Of a DNA stretch of 24,173 nt, positions 1 to 7,962 are shown in pieces. The DNA lies in the NCBI GenBank assembly GCA_027575805.1, contig JANBPU010000240.1:1-24173 (forward strand), written 5' to 3'. The stretch's first letter is position 1; the number at the start of each line of letters is the position of its first letter. The translations under genes were made by a program, and so were the position numbers. This DNA is from Mycoemilia scoparia (lineage: Eukaryota > Kickxellomycota > Kickxellomycetes > Kickxellales > Kickxellaceae). The notes under the pieces were generated by a model. The model was not told the DNA's origin, ran no database searches, and saw only the letters and a program-made list of their open reading frames with translations.

Positions 1-222
1 ATGTGTTGCTGAGTCAAGATTCCTAGAGTCATATTGTTTAGCGTTTCAAGATATCATATGTAAAGATGTTATATATGGGACATCATAGTTAAAAGATAAG
101 GTCACAATGCAAAGACAATGTGATGGCCAAAAAGACCGAAGTTTTTTTACCGAACCACATACACAGATAGTGCCATTAGAATAAAATATTGCTGCCTGTT
201 AGCATGACAAGCATCGCACATT

Positions 223-230
223 TATATATA
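223..230 (+). promoter_or_regulatory. TATA-like box for small ORF copy 1
   Basis: TATATATA lies 54 bp before the ATG at 284 and just outside the perfect repeat, so it belongs to this copy alone. The position suits a transcription start near 250-260. Confidence 0.4.
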
Positions 231-247
231 AGCCATGTATCCTCCAC

Positions 248-660
248 CACTGACTGTTTTAACATCATCTATCTTATAAATCAATGTCTTCCTCTTCTCC
301 ACCACCATCATATGATTCATATTATAGCTTGAGGGCTGGGAGATATCCACGGCATCCTAATCATCATCGCAGCCCTTCGCATTGTCACGGTCCTTCGCAT
401 TGTCACGACCCTTCGCATTGTCACGTCCCTTTATACTGCTGTAATCATCTACACACTGGCCCTAGGGTGCAGATTGTCAGGGGACCAGCTCAAGCCGAAT
501 CAGGCGTGGCATCATTAATATCATTAGAATTATTCTCGGTTTGGAGGCAACTATAATTGTTTAAAATTATGTGTGCACATATCGCTAATATATATACCTT
601 ACAACAATGTCTTGTCTATTATAATAGGTCGAGTAGTTAGGAATAAAATACCATTTTACT
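248..660 (+). repeat. Left arm of a 413-bp perfect inverted repeat
   Basis: This arm matches the reverse complement of 1415-1827 with no mismatch or gap that I could find by eye. Beyond the perfect core the match decays abruptly. On the outer side about 18 bp (from about 230) still align with substitutions and a 2-bp indel. On the inner side about 75 bp (to about 735) align at roughly 85%. The arm carries one complete copy of the 90-codon ORF plus its leader and 3' flank. An identical core with diverged edges suggests recent duplication or gene conversion between arms. Confidence 0.93.
284..556 (+). CDS. Small His/Cys-repeat protein with PPxY motif, copy 1
   Basis: I do not recognise this 90-residue ORF. 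It starts with a Ser/Pro stretch holding a PPSY motif (residues 7-10), the form bound by WW domains of Nedd4/Rsp5-type ligases. Residues 31-48 are three exact hexads PSHCHx (x = G, D, V), encoded by an 18-bp tandem repeat at 374-427, followed by a CC pair (52-53). The His-Cys hexads could bind a metal, which is inference. There is no signal peptide or clear membrane segment in this frame. A TATA-like box lies 54 bp upstream. The part after the CC pair may be affected by an unseen intron: the +2 frame over about 468-566 reads a hydrophobic Ile-rich tail before its own stop. The ORF is duplicated exactly at 1519-1791 on the other strand. Coding status is plausible but unproven. Confidence 0.5.
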   Translation: MSSSSPPPSYDSYYSLRAGRYPRHPNHHRSPSHCHGPSHCHDPSHCHVPLYCCNHLHTGPRVQIVRGPAQAESGVASLISLELFSVWRQL

Positions 661-1414
661 TATTTTATTCGCTTTTTTAAACGTTTATTAGTATTTATTA
701 CATTGAAAATCATAGTTTAAATAAAAATATTAATAAAAGTATAAAACATGTAAAATTCTTAAGGTTATTAGATATATGGGCAATAATTTTTGAAGGGTGA
801 AAGTTTACTAGTAAAACTGGACACCCATTTGGCTGTGATTCCCCTATAATCACTGGTCCCAAAAATTCACCCTTCAAAAATTATGATCCATATGACTGGT
901 TTTATTAATGAAGTGCGAGATCATTTATTCTGATATATATATATATTATTTTTGGCATTGGCTTAAATTATATACCAATGATGGCTTAATGCTCACTACT
1001 GTTATATTTTCAATGGAAACGCTTTGGTAAAAACTATATAAATATTGAGCGAATGTAGCCCTTTATAGTTTAAACCGACCAAGCTTTATTAAAAATCCAA
1101 GTATAAAAGTAGAAGATGGAAAGGCTCGACTAAAAGTTAAGGGATAACACAGCACTAAATATTTTCCAAGTCTCTTTTGAGTATATAAGCTAATGAATGT
1201 TGTTTAGTTTATAGTAGTTATGATAGTATAAAACCTAAGGCTTTATAAATTAATTATAGACTTTAGTAAATATTCAAAGTAACATATCCATGACTACTTT
1301 ATCTTATGTTTTAGACTTTATATATTGATCAAATTATTAGACAAAATTTTTATTTAAACTATAATTTTTAATGTAGAAAATACTAATAAACGCTTTTAAA
1401 AAGTAAATAAAATG
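661..1414. other. Spacer of the inverted repeat, no gene seen
   Basis: AT-rich DNA between the two perfect arms. Its first and last ~75 bp are diverged continuations of the arms. It contains one MITE-like copy (774-893) and no ORF with protein-like character. Confidence 0.6.
774..893 (-). mobile_element. MITE-like element, copy A (120 bp)
   Basis: Both ends read inward as ATATGG, then (with small changes) AATAATTTTTGAAGGGTGAA, giving about 27-bp terminal inverted repeats. The ends can be read as TA target duplications, as in Tc1/mariner-derived MITEs. It has no coding capacity. It is the same family as 7584-7705, 7842-7962, 13088-13213 and a half copy near 15609. Relative to the 7842 copy it is inverted, and it shares an inner ACTAGTAAA motif and a CATTTGGCTGTGATT-like core. 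Confidence 0.8.
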
Positions 1415-1827
1415 AGTAAAATGGTATTTTATTCCTAACTACTCGACCTATTATAATAGACAAGACATTGTTGTAAGGTATATATATTAGCGATATGTGC
1501 ACACATAATTTTAAACAATTATAGTTGCCTCCAAACCGAGAATAATTCTAATGATATTAATGATGCCACGCCTGATTCGGCTTGAGCTGGTCCCCTGACA
1601 ATCTGCACCCTAGGGCCAGTGTGTAGATGATTACAGCAGTATAAAGGGACGTGACAATGCGAAGGGTCGTGACAATGCGAAGGACCGTGACAATGCGAAG
1701 GGCTGCGATGATGATTAGGATGCCGTGGATATCTCCCAGCCCTCAAGCTATAATATGAATCATATGATGGTGGTGGAGAAGAGGAAGACATTGATTTATA
1801 AGATAGATGATGTTAAAACAGTCAGTG
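1415..1827 (-). repeat. Right arm of the 413-bp perfect inverted repeat
   Basis: Reverse complement of 248-660 over its whole length. Upstream of this arm's gene copy the sequence beyond about 1840 is unrelated to the left flank, so the duplicated unit ends inside the 5' flank. Arms plus spacer could fold as a long hairpin if read through. Confidence 0.93.
1519..1791 (-). CDS. Small His/Cys-repeat protein with PPxY motif, copy 2
   Basis: Identical in protein and DNA to the ORF at 284-556, on the opposite strand. It has the same PPSY motif (residues 7-10), the same three PSHCHx hexads (31-48) and the same CC pair (52-53). Its own upstream DNA differs from copy 1 and carries TATTTAAA about 70 bp before the ATG, so the two copies would use different promoters. 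The two genes diverge outward, with their 3' ends facing the spacer. Function unknown. The exact identity says nothing about selection, because the non-coding parts of the arms are equally identical. Confidence 0.5.
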   Translation of the reverse strand: MSSSSPPPSYDSYYSLRAGRYPRHPNHHRSPSHCHGPSHCHDPSHCHVPLYCCNHLHTGPRVQIVRGPAQAESGVASLISLELFSVWRQL

Positions 1828-1859
1828 TTGAAGGATACATAGGGCTTTACTTGGATTAT

Positions 1860-1867
1860 TTTAAATA
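1860..1867 (-). promoter_or_regulatory. TATA-like box for small ORF copy 2
   Basis: TATTTAAA on the minus strand, about 69 bp before the ATG at 1791 and outside the repeated arm. The same octamer precedes the glycine-rich protein gene at 3806-3813. Confidence 0.35.
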
Positions 1868-2200
1868 CGCATAAAACAGCTATGCTTTAGATGTCGTGGA
1901 CTTGAAATGAAAGCGTATCTACATTGACACCCTGTTATGTTCATAAATGTCATCTATTAGAGGGTATATATCTGTGTGTAAAAGCATTAAAGTATGCACA
2001 TGGGATCAACTTTAGAAGTTGCTTCGCTAGAAGACAATAATATTTTATCAGCATTAACAACCTCAAAAGTAATAATGCGCTTTAGCCATTTAATTCAAGT
2101 AAGGTCAAATAAATGAAAAATATATATAATCCTAAAGCACTGCCTTGTATCCTAAATGTTTTCTTTCAACACTGTTTATTTCAATCAACACTCTAGTGGC
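1868..2200. other. Intergenic, nothing recognised
   Basis: AT-rich sequence with no ORF, repeat or regulatory pattern that I could support. Confidence 0.5.
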
Positions 2201-2205
2201 TTAGA

Positions 2206-3775
2206 ACTGTCGATTGCAAAAAACATCAGCTGAAAGAAAACATTCAATGGTCATTGCTATGCGGCAGTGCTGGTAAAATTTAATAGAAAGTGGTGAGGAA
2301 TAAAGAGCAACAAACGAAGAGAGATCCAGTCGAGTTTTTATACTTGGCGCATTGCTGCTGACTGTAGATGGCTGTAGTAAAAGGCACACCAAGTTGTTCA
2401 TAGAAGTGTACCATCTCAGACACAAACACACAAAATGTTTCTTCTTGAATTGCCATAATCAAAACGTGCGCCCATCAAATTGCTTTTACAGGCATTCAAT
2501 GCTGTATTCTGCGAGTAACCGTGTTCCTTGAATATAAATGCGGTCCAAATGCATCAGCTTTCAATATGGCCCATTTTTAGACCATTGTATGCGTGGTGAT
2601 TCAATCTTCAGGCCAGGAAAAGTCAAGATCATTGTAGGCAGAACTATCGCCATTCATACGAGAGTGGGCTGAACCGACTCCTGTCTCTGTGTTCCAGACC
2701 AGCCCTTTTGTATGCTAAAGCCATTATTGTGAGCCACTATATCCATGAATTTGCTTGTAAGCTTTGGGGTGGATGAGTATAAAAGAGCTTCGCAATAAGA
2801 ATGTCAGATATTGCCCGTCAGTCTGTTGCGCATAACAAGTTTAGCCAACAACACAGCCCATATCATCACTTTATTCGAATACTCCAAAATGCTCGCTTGT
2901 TTGAGGAATTTTTGTATATCACCAATAAGCCATCTCGTTTTTGAAAATGGCATCCCCGGACATGAATTGCATTGCAGCCTTAAATACTGATCTAGAAATG
3001 CCAAGCCCTTTTTATACTTGTCTACCTCCATAAACACAATGTCATCCTTGGACATGATCGTGCCCAAATGACTATTTGCTAGTTGTCTATAATATTGCTA
3101 ATGTGCTAAAACAGGATCCAAAATTGTCTGTCGCAAGTATTCACAATATCAACTTTCTCTCCCCAACAGAAATACATTCTGCTCTGACAGGTTGCTGGCT
3201 GTGTATTCACATATTCGTTAATTGACTGTTAGTTGGAAATTATGTTATTGCCATGGGGAGGATATCCATGGGCGTATATCAAGTCAAAATGTCCAACTAG
3301 TAAAACATACTAACTGAGCATTTATTTATACCAAAACATGGATAATGCTGCTAACATCCATGGCGCATTTGGTGGGCTTTGGATATTGGGAGAGTCCTGG
3401 AGGCATAACATCAAACAGTTTGGGCATTGGCATTCATAACAATGACGAAATATACGGGCTACTGTGACTGATCGAGCCGATACCGAACAAATTTCTCTTT
3501 GCTATTGAAATCAATCTTGATTGTTTTACTTTATTTGTTCTAAAAGTAGGCATTTGTTCAGTCCAAGATCACGCGTATGACTGTGATAGCAGAACAGTTT
3601 CCAATTGTTTGGTCAGTATGTTTTTATGGAATATCGCACTCAAAAACAAATGTCTACTGTCACTGCAAAGTGCTTTTGGCATAGTAATGGTGAGAATTCA
3701 CGAGGCTTGAGGTGATAGGCATGCCTCATGGACTGGAATTGACTCTCTAATGAGTATACACATATGCCTCATGCT
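2206..3775 (-). pseudogene. Decayed coding region, family not recognised
   Basis: Reading the minus strand from about 3775 down, protein-like stretches follow each other in changing frames and are cut by stops. They include one with YHLKPREFSPLLCQKHF (about 3720-3670), one with VMPPGLSQYPKPTKCAMDV (about 3405-3350), and one with HFDLIYAHGYPPHGNN (about 3290-3245). The longest open piece is 87 codons (2804-3067, no ATG at its first codon), with KTRWLIGDIQKFLKQ. Later pieces contain HSRMNGDSSAYNDLDFSWPE (about 2665-2606), and at 2460-2206 stretches around YEQLGVPFTTAIYSQQQ and FYQHCRIAMTIECFLSADVF. Several in-frame stops fall inside these stretches, so introns alone do not explain the breaks. 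The original protein may have been about 500 residues. It could be a dead host gene or a transposon-borne gene; I cannot name the family. Confidence 0.5.
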
Positions 3776-3805
3776 TTCTAAGCCATGGCACAAGACATCA
3801 AAACC

Positions 3806-3813
3806 TATTTAAA
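3806..3813 (+). promoter_or_regulatory. TATA-like box of the glycine-rich protein gene
   Basis: TATTTAAA about 100 bp before the ATG at 3911. A second, weaker AT block (TTTTAAATA, 3871-3879) lies closer to the ATG than a usual TATA box would. Confidence 0.4.
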
Positions 3814-3910
3814 CCAGACATTTTGGCTTGCAAAACAAGACAGAGTCTACTAACGCCCTAATCGCATATCTTTTAAATACAGTCCCTACACTCGATTTTC
3901 CTCAACCATC

Positions 3911-4234
3911 ATGAATCTCTCTGCTTTACTCACACCCTCTGCTCTCCTATTGGTCGCTCTATTCCTTAGTACGATTTCTGACGCTTTGCCAACTCCTTCT
4001 CATGATCACAACAAAGCCAAAAGAAACCCAGGCAGCCTTTTTGATGGTGGTTTACTTGGCGGAGGCAGCCCACCAGGTGGTGTAGGCAACCTTTTAGGAG
4101 GTGGAGGAGGCAGCGGTGGAGGTCTTCCCGGAGGTCTTCTAGGAGGCGGCGGAGGTAGCCCATCAGGTGGTTTCGGCGGCATACCAAAAGTAGGCAAAGG
4201 AAGTGGCGGCGGTCTTCTCGGTGGACTCTTGTAA
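3911..4234 (+). CDS. Secreted glycine-rich protein with Kex2-type site
   Basis: 107 residues. Residues 1-25 form a signal peptide: hydrophobic core about 10-22, likely cut after SDA. A short propeptide-like stretch with HDHNKAKR follows and ends in the dibasic pair KR (37-38), a typical Kex2 cleavage site. The remaining ~69 residues are low-complexity Gly/Leu/Ser/Pro built from GGLLGGG-like units, with no Cys. It resembles fungal glycine-rich cell-wall or extracellular proteins, but composition alone does not give a function. It is a single exon with a TATA-like box upstream. The antisense strand is also open, as expected from Gly-rich coding, and is not counted as a gene. Secretion is fairly sure; the role is unknown. 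Confidence 0.75.
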   Translation: MNLSALLTPSALLLVALFLSTISDALPTPSHDHNKAKRNPGSLFDGGLLGGGSPPGGVGNLLGGGGGSGGGLPGGLLGGGGGSPSGGFGGIPKVGKGSGGGLLGGLL

Positions 4235-4781
4235 CCTTATTCCAAAATAGCCAGTTTGGCAAGCTATCTATGAGGCTCTTTGATGCAGGCGATGGTTATT
4301 TCCCAAAAGGCCATTGCAGGGCTTGGTCCTGGTTCTTCTCGTCCTTAGATCGATCTTCTGATAGTTGCTTTGCATTCTTATGTTTAAGGCATGATATTTA
4401 TAATATCAAACTGAATATTCTGCAACTGAGTTATATGAATGAATTGAGTACACGAGCTTCTAATAAACAATATTATAATATATAAATACCAGGAAATTTG
4501 GCTGTTTTCTATCACGTATTTTAAATAGGAGCATTTCTGGGGTGTAACTGCGATTAAGGGGCAATCACAAGGGGAACGATTAAATCAGGCTACTGGATCT
4601 AAAATAAGCACTCTTGTTGCAAGCCATCTAAAGTGACTACATGAAAGCTTTATCAAAACTAGAACCAGCCTTTTTGGAATACTAACATTTGCTCGCTGTT
4701 TTCTCTTGTATTTCTACCCTCTTCATAGTACTAAAAACCCCCAATTTGCTAATCAATCGGCATAATACAGAGCCATTTAAA
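4235..4781. other. Intergenic between glycine-rich gene and NDUFA5 gene
   Basis: AT-rich, with an AATAAA-like run near 4462. A 71-codon ORF here (4270-4485) shows no protein-like features and overlaps the probable 3' UTR. Around 4552-4572 a short stretch resembles the MITE core but lacks terminal repeats. Confidence 0.5.
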
Positions 4782-5387
4782 ATGAGATACACGCGCACCC
4801 TTTTCGAAGCTGTCAAGGTATGTAACAAACACCGCATCGCATACCTAGTCAATATACAAATTACTACCACTACCACAACAACAGCAGCAGCAGAATTCCT
4901 GACACAGAGAAAATGCATACACAAATTTCTATAGAAAACTACAGGCATTTGGGGAATTCCCGTTGTCGAAAACCCCCGACCACAGCTAATTTGTTTGTAC
5001 CAAGATATTCTGAAGCTAGTCAAGGAAAGGATACCAGAATCGGCTGTTTATCGCCAGTCAGTCGAGGCACTGACTCAGCATAGGCTCAAGATCGTTGAAG
5101 AGAACGAAAAGGTATCGGCCATTGAAGAAGCAATTGATGCTGGCAATATTGAGGAAGTTATCATGGCAGCAAAGGATGAGCTTGAATTGGCAGCAAAGGT
5201 TGCTGAATGGAAAGCGTAAGTATATGGCATGATCTATTATACTAACAAGAAAGCCCTCAATAGGTTTTAAATAATAATAACGATAATGATGATAATGGCG
5301 TGTATCGGTGATTATGATTGTAGATGGGAGCCATTGGCAGAACCAGCACCAGCTGGACAGTGGGATTTGTCGCACAAATTGCAATAG
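4782..5387 (+). CDS. NADH:ubiquinone oxidoreductase subunit NDUFA5/B13-like
   Basis: Accessory subunit of mitochondrial complex I, in the matrix arm. I read three exons: 4782-4817, 4935-5215 and 5324-5387, giving 126 residues, close to animal NDUFA5 (116). Intron 1 is GTATGT...CTATAG and intron 2 GTAAGT...TTGTAG. Joined in frame they give an N-terminal MRYTRTLFEAVK, then TTGIWGIPVVENPRPQL, the helical YRQSVEALTQHRLKIVEEN, NIEEVIMAAKDELELAAK, and WEPLAEPAPAGQW near the end. The order AxYRxxxExxTxxRL, EEVIxxAxxEL and WEPLxExPxxxQW is characteristic of the family. Family members usually stop soon after the last QW, so the stop at 5385-5387 fits. A longer form using an extra exon at 5924-6059 is possible (see findings). 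Neither the exon joins nor the 3' end are confirmed by transcripts. Confidence 0.85.
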
Positions 5388-5422
5388 ATTATAGAATTCA
5401 CTCGTATTTTGTAAAATATACA

Positions 5423-5776
5423 ATGTCTTTAAAAAATACGCATTCCAATTTGATAGAGCCACTTACATCGGAATTCGTAGAATTATTGTTATGTATTTTG
5501 GAAAAGTTCTATAGTCGTTGTAATATCCGGAAGTATTATGCAGATTTACCAGGTACGAGGTCTGATATCCATAATAAAGACGGTCAATATATTGAATCGG
5601 TTGACTACGGATGTATAAACAAAATTTGCAACTTTGCTAAAGCAAAATATATGGTGAATTGCACTAGTGATCAAATGAGAAATATATTGAAATGGACTCT
5701 CAGATTTCCACCCAGTCATCAGCCAATCTATATGGAGCTCCTAGGCATCTATTTTTTGCCTAAGGCCTTGTGAATT
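5423..5776 (+). CDS. Hypothetical 117-codon ORF ending inside a repeat
   Basis: An ATG-initiated ORF between the NDUFA5 gene and the next gene. It has protein-like segments such as LTSEFVELLLCILEKFYSRC and RKYYADLPGTRSDIHNKDG. Its last ~38 codons lie in a repeat family that recurs near 15.4-16.0 kb, where the same frame (ending with PKAL or similar, then a stop) is recognisable. This suggests the 3' end of a transposon-borne gene rather than a host gene. No family recognised. It could also be chance. Confidence 0.25.
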
Positions 5777-5790
5777 CTGGCCACTTTGGT
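5662..5790 (+). repeat. Dispersed repeat family R, copy R1
   Basis: Begins with CACTAGTGATCA and includes GAAATGG.CTCTCAGATTT, then GCCAAT.TATATGGAGCTCCT and GCCTAAGGCCTTGTGAAT. The same order of motifs recurs, diverged, at 15374-15452, 15453-15593 and 15931-16050. Probably an old transposon piece. Confidence 0.65.
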
Positions 5791-5842
5791 TTTTTATTAT
5801 TTAAATTCCACAAAAATAAGAAATAATTTCCTTTACTTTTTA

Positions 5843-5848
5843 CTTTAT
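5843..5848 (-). terminator. Poly(A) signal AATAAA for the 361-residue minus gene
   Basis: AATAAA on the minus strand about 42 bp downstream of the stop codon at 5890. This supports the 3' end of that gene being here. Confidence 0.45.
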
Positions 5849-5889
5849 TGAAAAAATAAAACAAAGATTTTGCTACAAAACTATGCAAA

Positions 5890-6975
5890 TTACCTATAAC
5901 GAACTTTATTCTTTTTTCTATAGAGATCTCGCTGGTTTTGAAAATCAGTGGAGGCAATCTGTAGAGAATAATATGAAGCAGGCATATGCAAAGAGGGATC
6001 TGGATAACCCAGATAAGCAACCTTTGCTTGCTGCTTTCCAACATCCTGTTGACTTTTAAGCCTATTTAAAAGCAAAAGATGATTCCCAAATTTAATCGGC
6101 GAGTCAAAATAAGGAGTAACCTTTCCTGCCTCCTTCTTTTCAGAAGAAGCGCCCCCCACTTGATAAAATCGATCAATCATGTTATCCAAAATCTCTGTCA
6201 GATGGTGTGTGTTGCCCTTATAAAGGACGGAAATTTTCTCAAACAAGCACTTGACTTCATTCTGCTGAGGGCTGGCAGAAGGTTCTGCTGATTGCACGCC
6301 ATCTAAATGAGTGGTTTGAGTGTTGTCAAAGTACTCCAAGACCTTGGTTTCCAGCATCTTGATATCTTTCAACTTTTGGTCATATTCACAAAGCAGACAA
6401 TCACTGACACCCTTCACTTTGACTAAAACCAAAAAGCTATTGAAAACAAAGCTTGCACCATAGTAAAGCAGCATCAGAGAGGTTATCAACTTGAAGTATC
6501 TTTTGGTTGTATAACAAAAATGATGATCGAGATCGTTGCATGCTGCCTCTTTGGGTTTATTAATACAGACTTGGCTTTTGCGAATAAACCACATGCCAAA
6601 ACACAAAAGGAGATTGCAATCAGACATGAAATTTTCATTGTTGACATCTTGAAGTGCCAGACTGCTTGTAATCTCCATCAAACGTCGGGTATGGTTGCTG
6701 ATGAATGACTGAGGACAACCAAGCTTCACAAGTGTACCGTGGACCGTTGCCAAGAGTTCATTGAAGCTTTCAATAATTGACTCTGGGGAACCAATAGGGT
6801 ACTGAGAGGTTGGATTAAAAGAGCCGAAAGCTCGATATCCATGCTGTGGGTAGGACTCTGAGTTCGAGAAAACTTTTCCATCGGTTGCTCTGTCCCAAAC
6901 GTATTTCACAATTCCTGAAATACTTGGGAGAGGAAGAGAGGTGGAAGAGAGAGTTACGATGGGGATGTTAGACAT
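5890..6975 (-). CDS. Unrecognised 361-residue protein with one hydrophobic segment
   Basis: A long uninterrupted ORF with a good start context (CAAG before the ATG). I do not recognise the family. Residues 1-22 are Ser/Pro/Thr-rich; 60-135 look helical and moderately hydrophobic with several Cys (87, 120, 125, 137). Residues 161-187 are strongly hydrophobic (KLITSLMLLYYGASFVFNSF) and could be a membrane span. Residues 199-216 and 243-275 look like amphipathic helices, separated by a Ser/Pro/Gln linker. There is no signal peptide or catalytic motif I can name. The last ~55 codons overlap, antisense, a candidate exon of the convergent NDUFA5 gene, so the true C-terminus deserves caution, though an AATAAA follows the stop. 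Probably a lineage-restricted membrane protein. Confidence 0.65.
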   Translation of the reverse strand: MSNIPIVTLSSTSLPLPSISGIVKYVWDRATDGKVFSNSESYPQHGYRAFGSFNPTSQYPIGSPESIIESFNELLATVHGTLVKLGCPQSFISNHTRRLMEITSSLALQDVNNENFMSDCNLLLCFGMWFIRKSQVCINKPKEAACNDLDHHFCYTTKRYFKLITSLMLLYYGASFVFNSFLVLVKVKGVSDCLLCEYDQKLKDIKMLETKVLEYFDNTQTTHLDGVQSAEPSASPQQNEVKCLFEKISVLYKGNTHHLTEILDNMIDRFYQVGGASSEKKEAGKVTPYFDSPIKFGNHLLLLNRLKSQQDVGKQQAKVAYLGYPDPSLHMPASYYSLQIASTDFQNQRDLYRKKNKVRYR

Positions 6976-7583
6976 CTTGAGTTGCTAGATTGCAGAAAAA
7001 AGAGAGGAAAGATAAATATCTAGATTTAGCAACTACTGGGTCGTTTAAATGCATTTTTAGCGCACACAAATTCAATTTCCAAAATTAGTTCTTTTTCAAA
7101 TATATCTACCACTTACTACTAAATGTTGAAAGTATTTATTTTCTATGGATATTTTGGCTTTTGATACTAAATTTTGTGTGAATAAAAATTGGTATGGCAA
7201 AGCCTACGCTTACTCTGTTAAAAAGTGCATGTGATATATATGTGGAGATGAAGTTTTACAATTTTTTATATAAAAAAAAGTAACCTCAAAGCATTTGATT
7301 ACTTCCTTGTGTTTGTCAGAACAAAAATGTATTTGATTACTTTGGATAAAAATTTACTCGTTTTTCAATGTCAATATTTGTAAATAATATAAATGCCAAG
7401 GTAAATAATGTTATTTTGAGTTGTATCACAAGCTAGCTTAAACCTGTAGAATGTTTCTGTTGGTTTTTAGTAAATAGAAAAGTGACTCCAAATAGTAGCA
7501 AAAATTTGAGAATTGCGAAAAAGTAGAAATGCAAAGATTAGCCAAGTTTAATAATTTATTTTAATTTTTTGTCAGCAAATAAA

Positions 7584-7705
7584 ATATGGGCAATAATTTT
7601 TGTAGGGCATATTTTGGTGGTCAGCGACTAAGGCGCAATCACAGCCAAATGTGTAATCGCCATTTGCTAGTAAACGACTACCCTTCAAAAAACAACCACC
7701 CGTAT
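7584..7705 (+). mobile_element. MITE-like element, copy B (122 bp)
   Basis: Starts ATATGGGCAATAATTTTTG and ends CCACCCGTAT. TA can be read at both outer ends. It shares the AATCACAGCCAAATG core and CTAGTAAAC...CCCTTCAAAA with the other copies. The terminal repeats are somewhat degraded. Confidence 0.75.
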
Positions 7706-7841
7706 TGTCATGTTTAGCTAAATTTTAGTTTAGTAAAAATCTGCGGTGACGAAAGTAGGATTTCTAACTCCAATTTCCATAACATTGATTTAATCGTCAA
7801 TCACACTTACAATAACAATTACATTAATCACAATCATATTA

Positions 7842-7962
7842 AAATGGGCAATAATTTTTGAAGGATAAATTTTGGTGACCAAAGATTATAGGGGAAATCA
7901 CATCCAAATGGATGTCCAGTTTTACTAGTAAACTTTCACCCTTAAAAAATAATCACCCATTT
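7842..7962 (+). mobile_element. MITE-like element, copy C (121 bp)
   Basis: Starts AAATGGGCAATAATTTTTGA and ends AATCACCCATTT, near-perfect terminal inverted repeats. It is the closest relative of copy A, in inverse orientation, including the TTTTACTAGTAAACTTTCAC stretch. It lies only 136 bp from copy B. Confidence 0.8.

Noticed and set aside
4006..4197. Proline-rich ORF on the minus strand
   Set aside because: It is the antisense shadow of the glycine-rich gene (GGN codons read as NCC); the plus-strand reading has a signal peptide and this one has nothing.
4552..4572. Short similarity to the MITE core (GATTAAGGGGCAATCACA)
   Set aside because: About 16 of 19 bases match copy B, but there are no terminal repeats or other family motifs around it; too little to call.
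5058..5462. 134-codon minus-strand ORF
   Set aside because: It overlaps antisense the well-supported NDUFA5 exons and reads intron sequence; a shadow.
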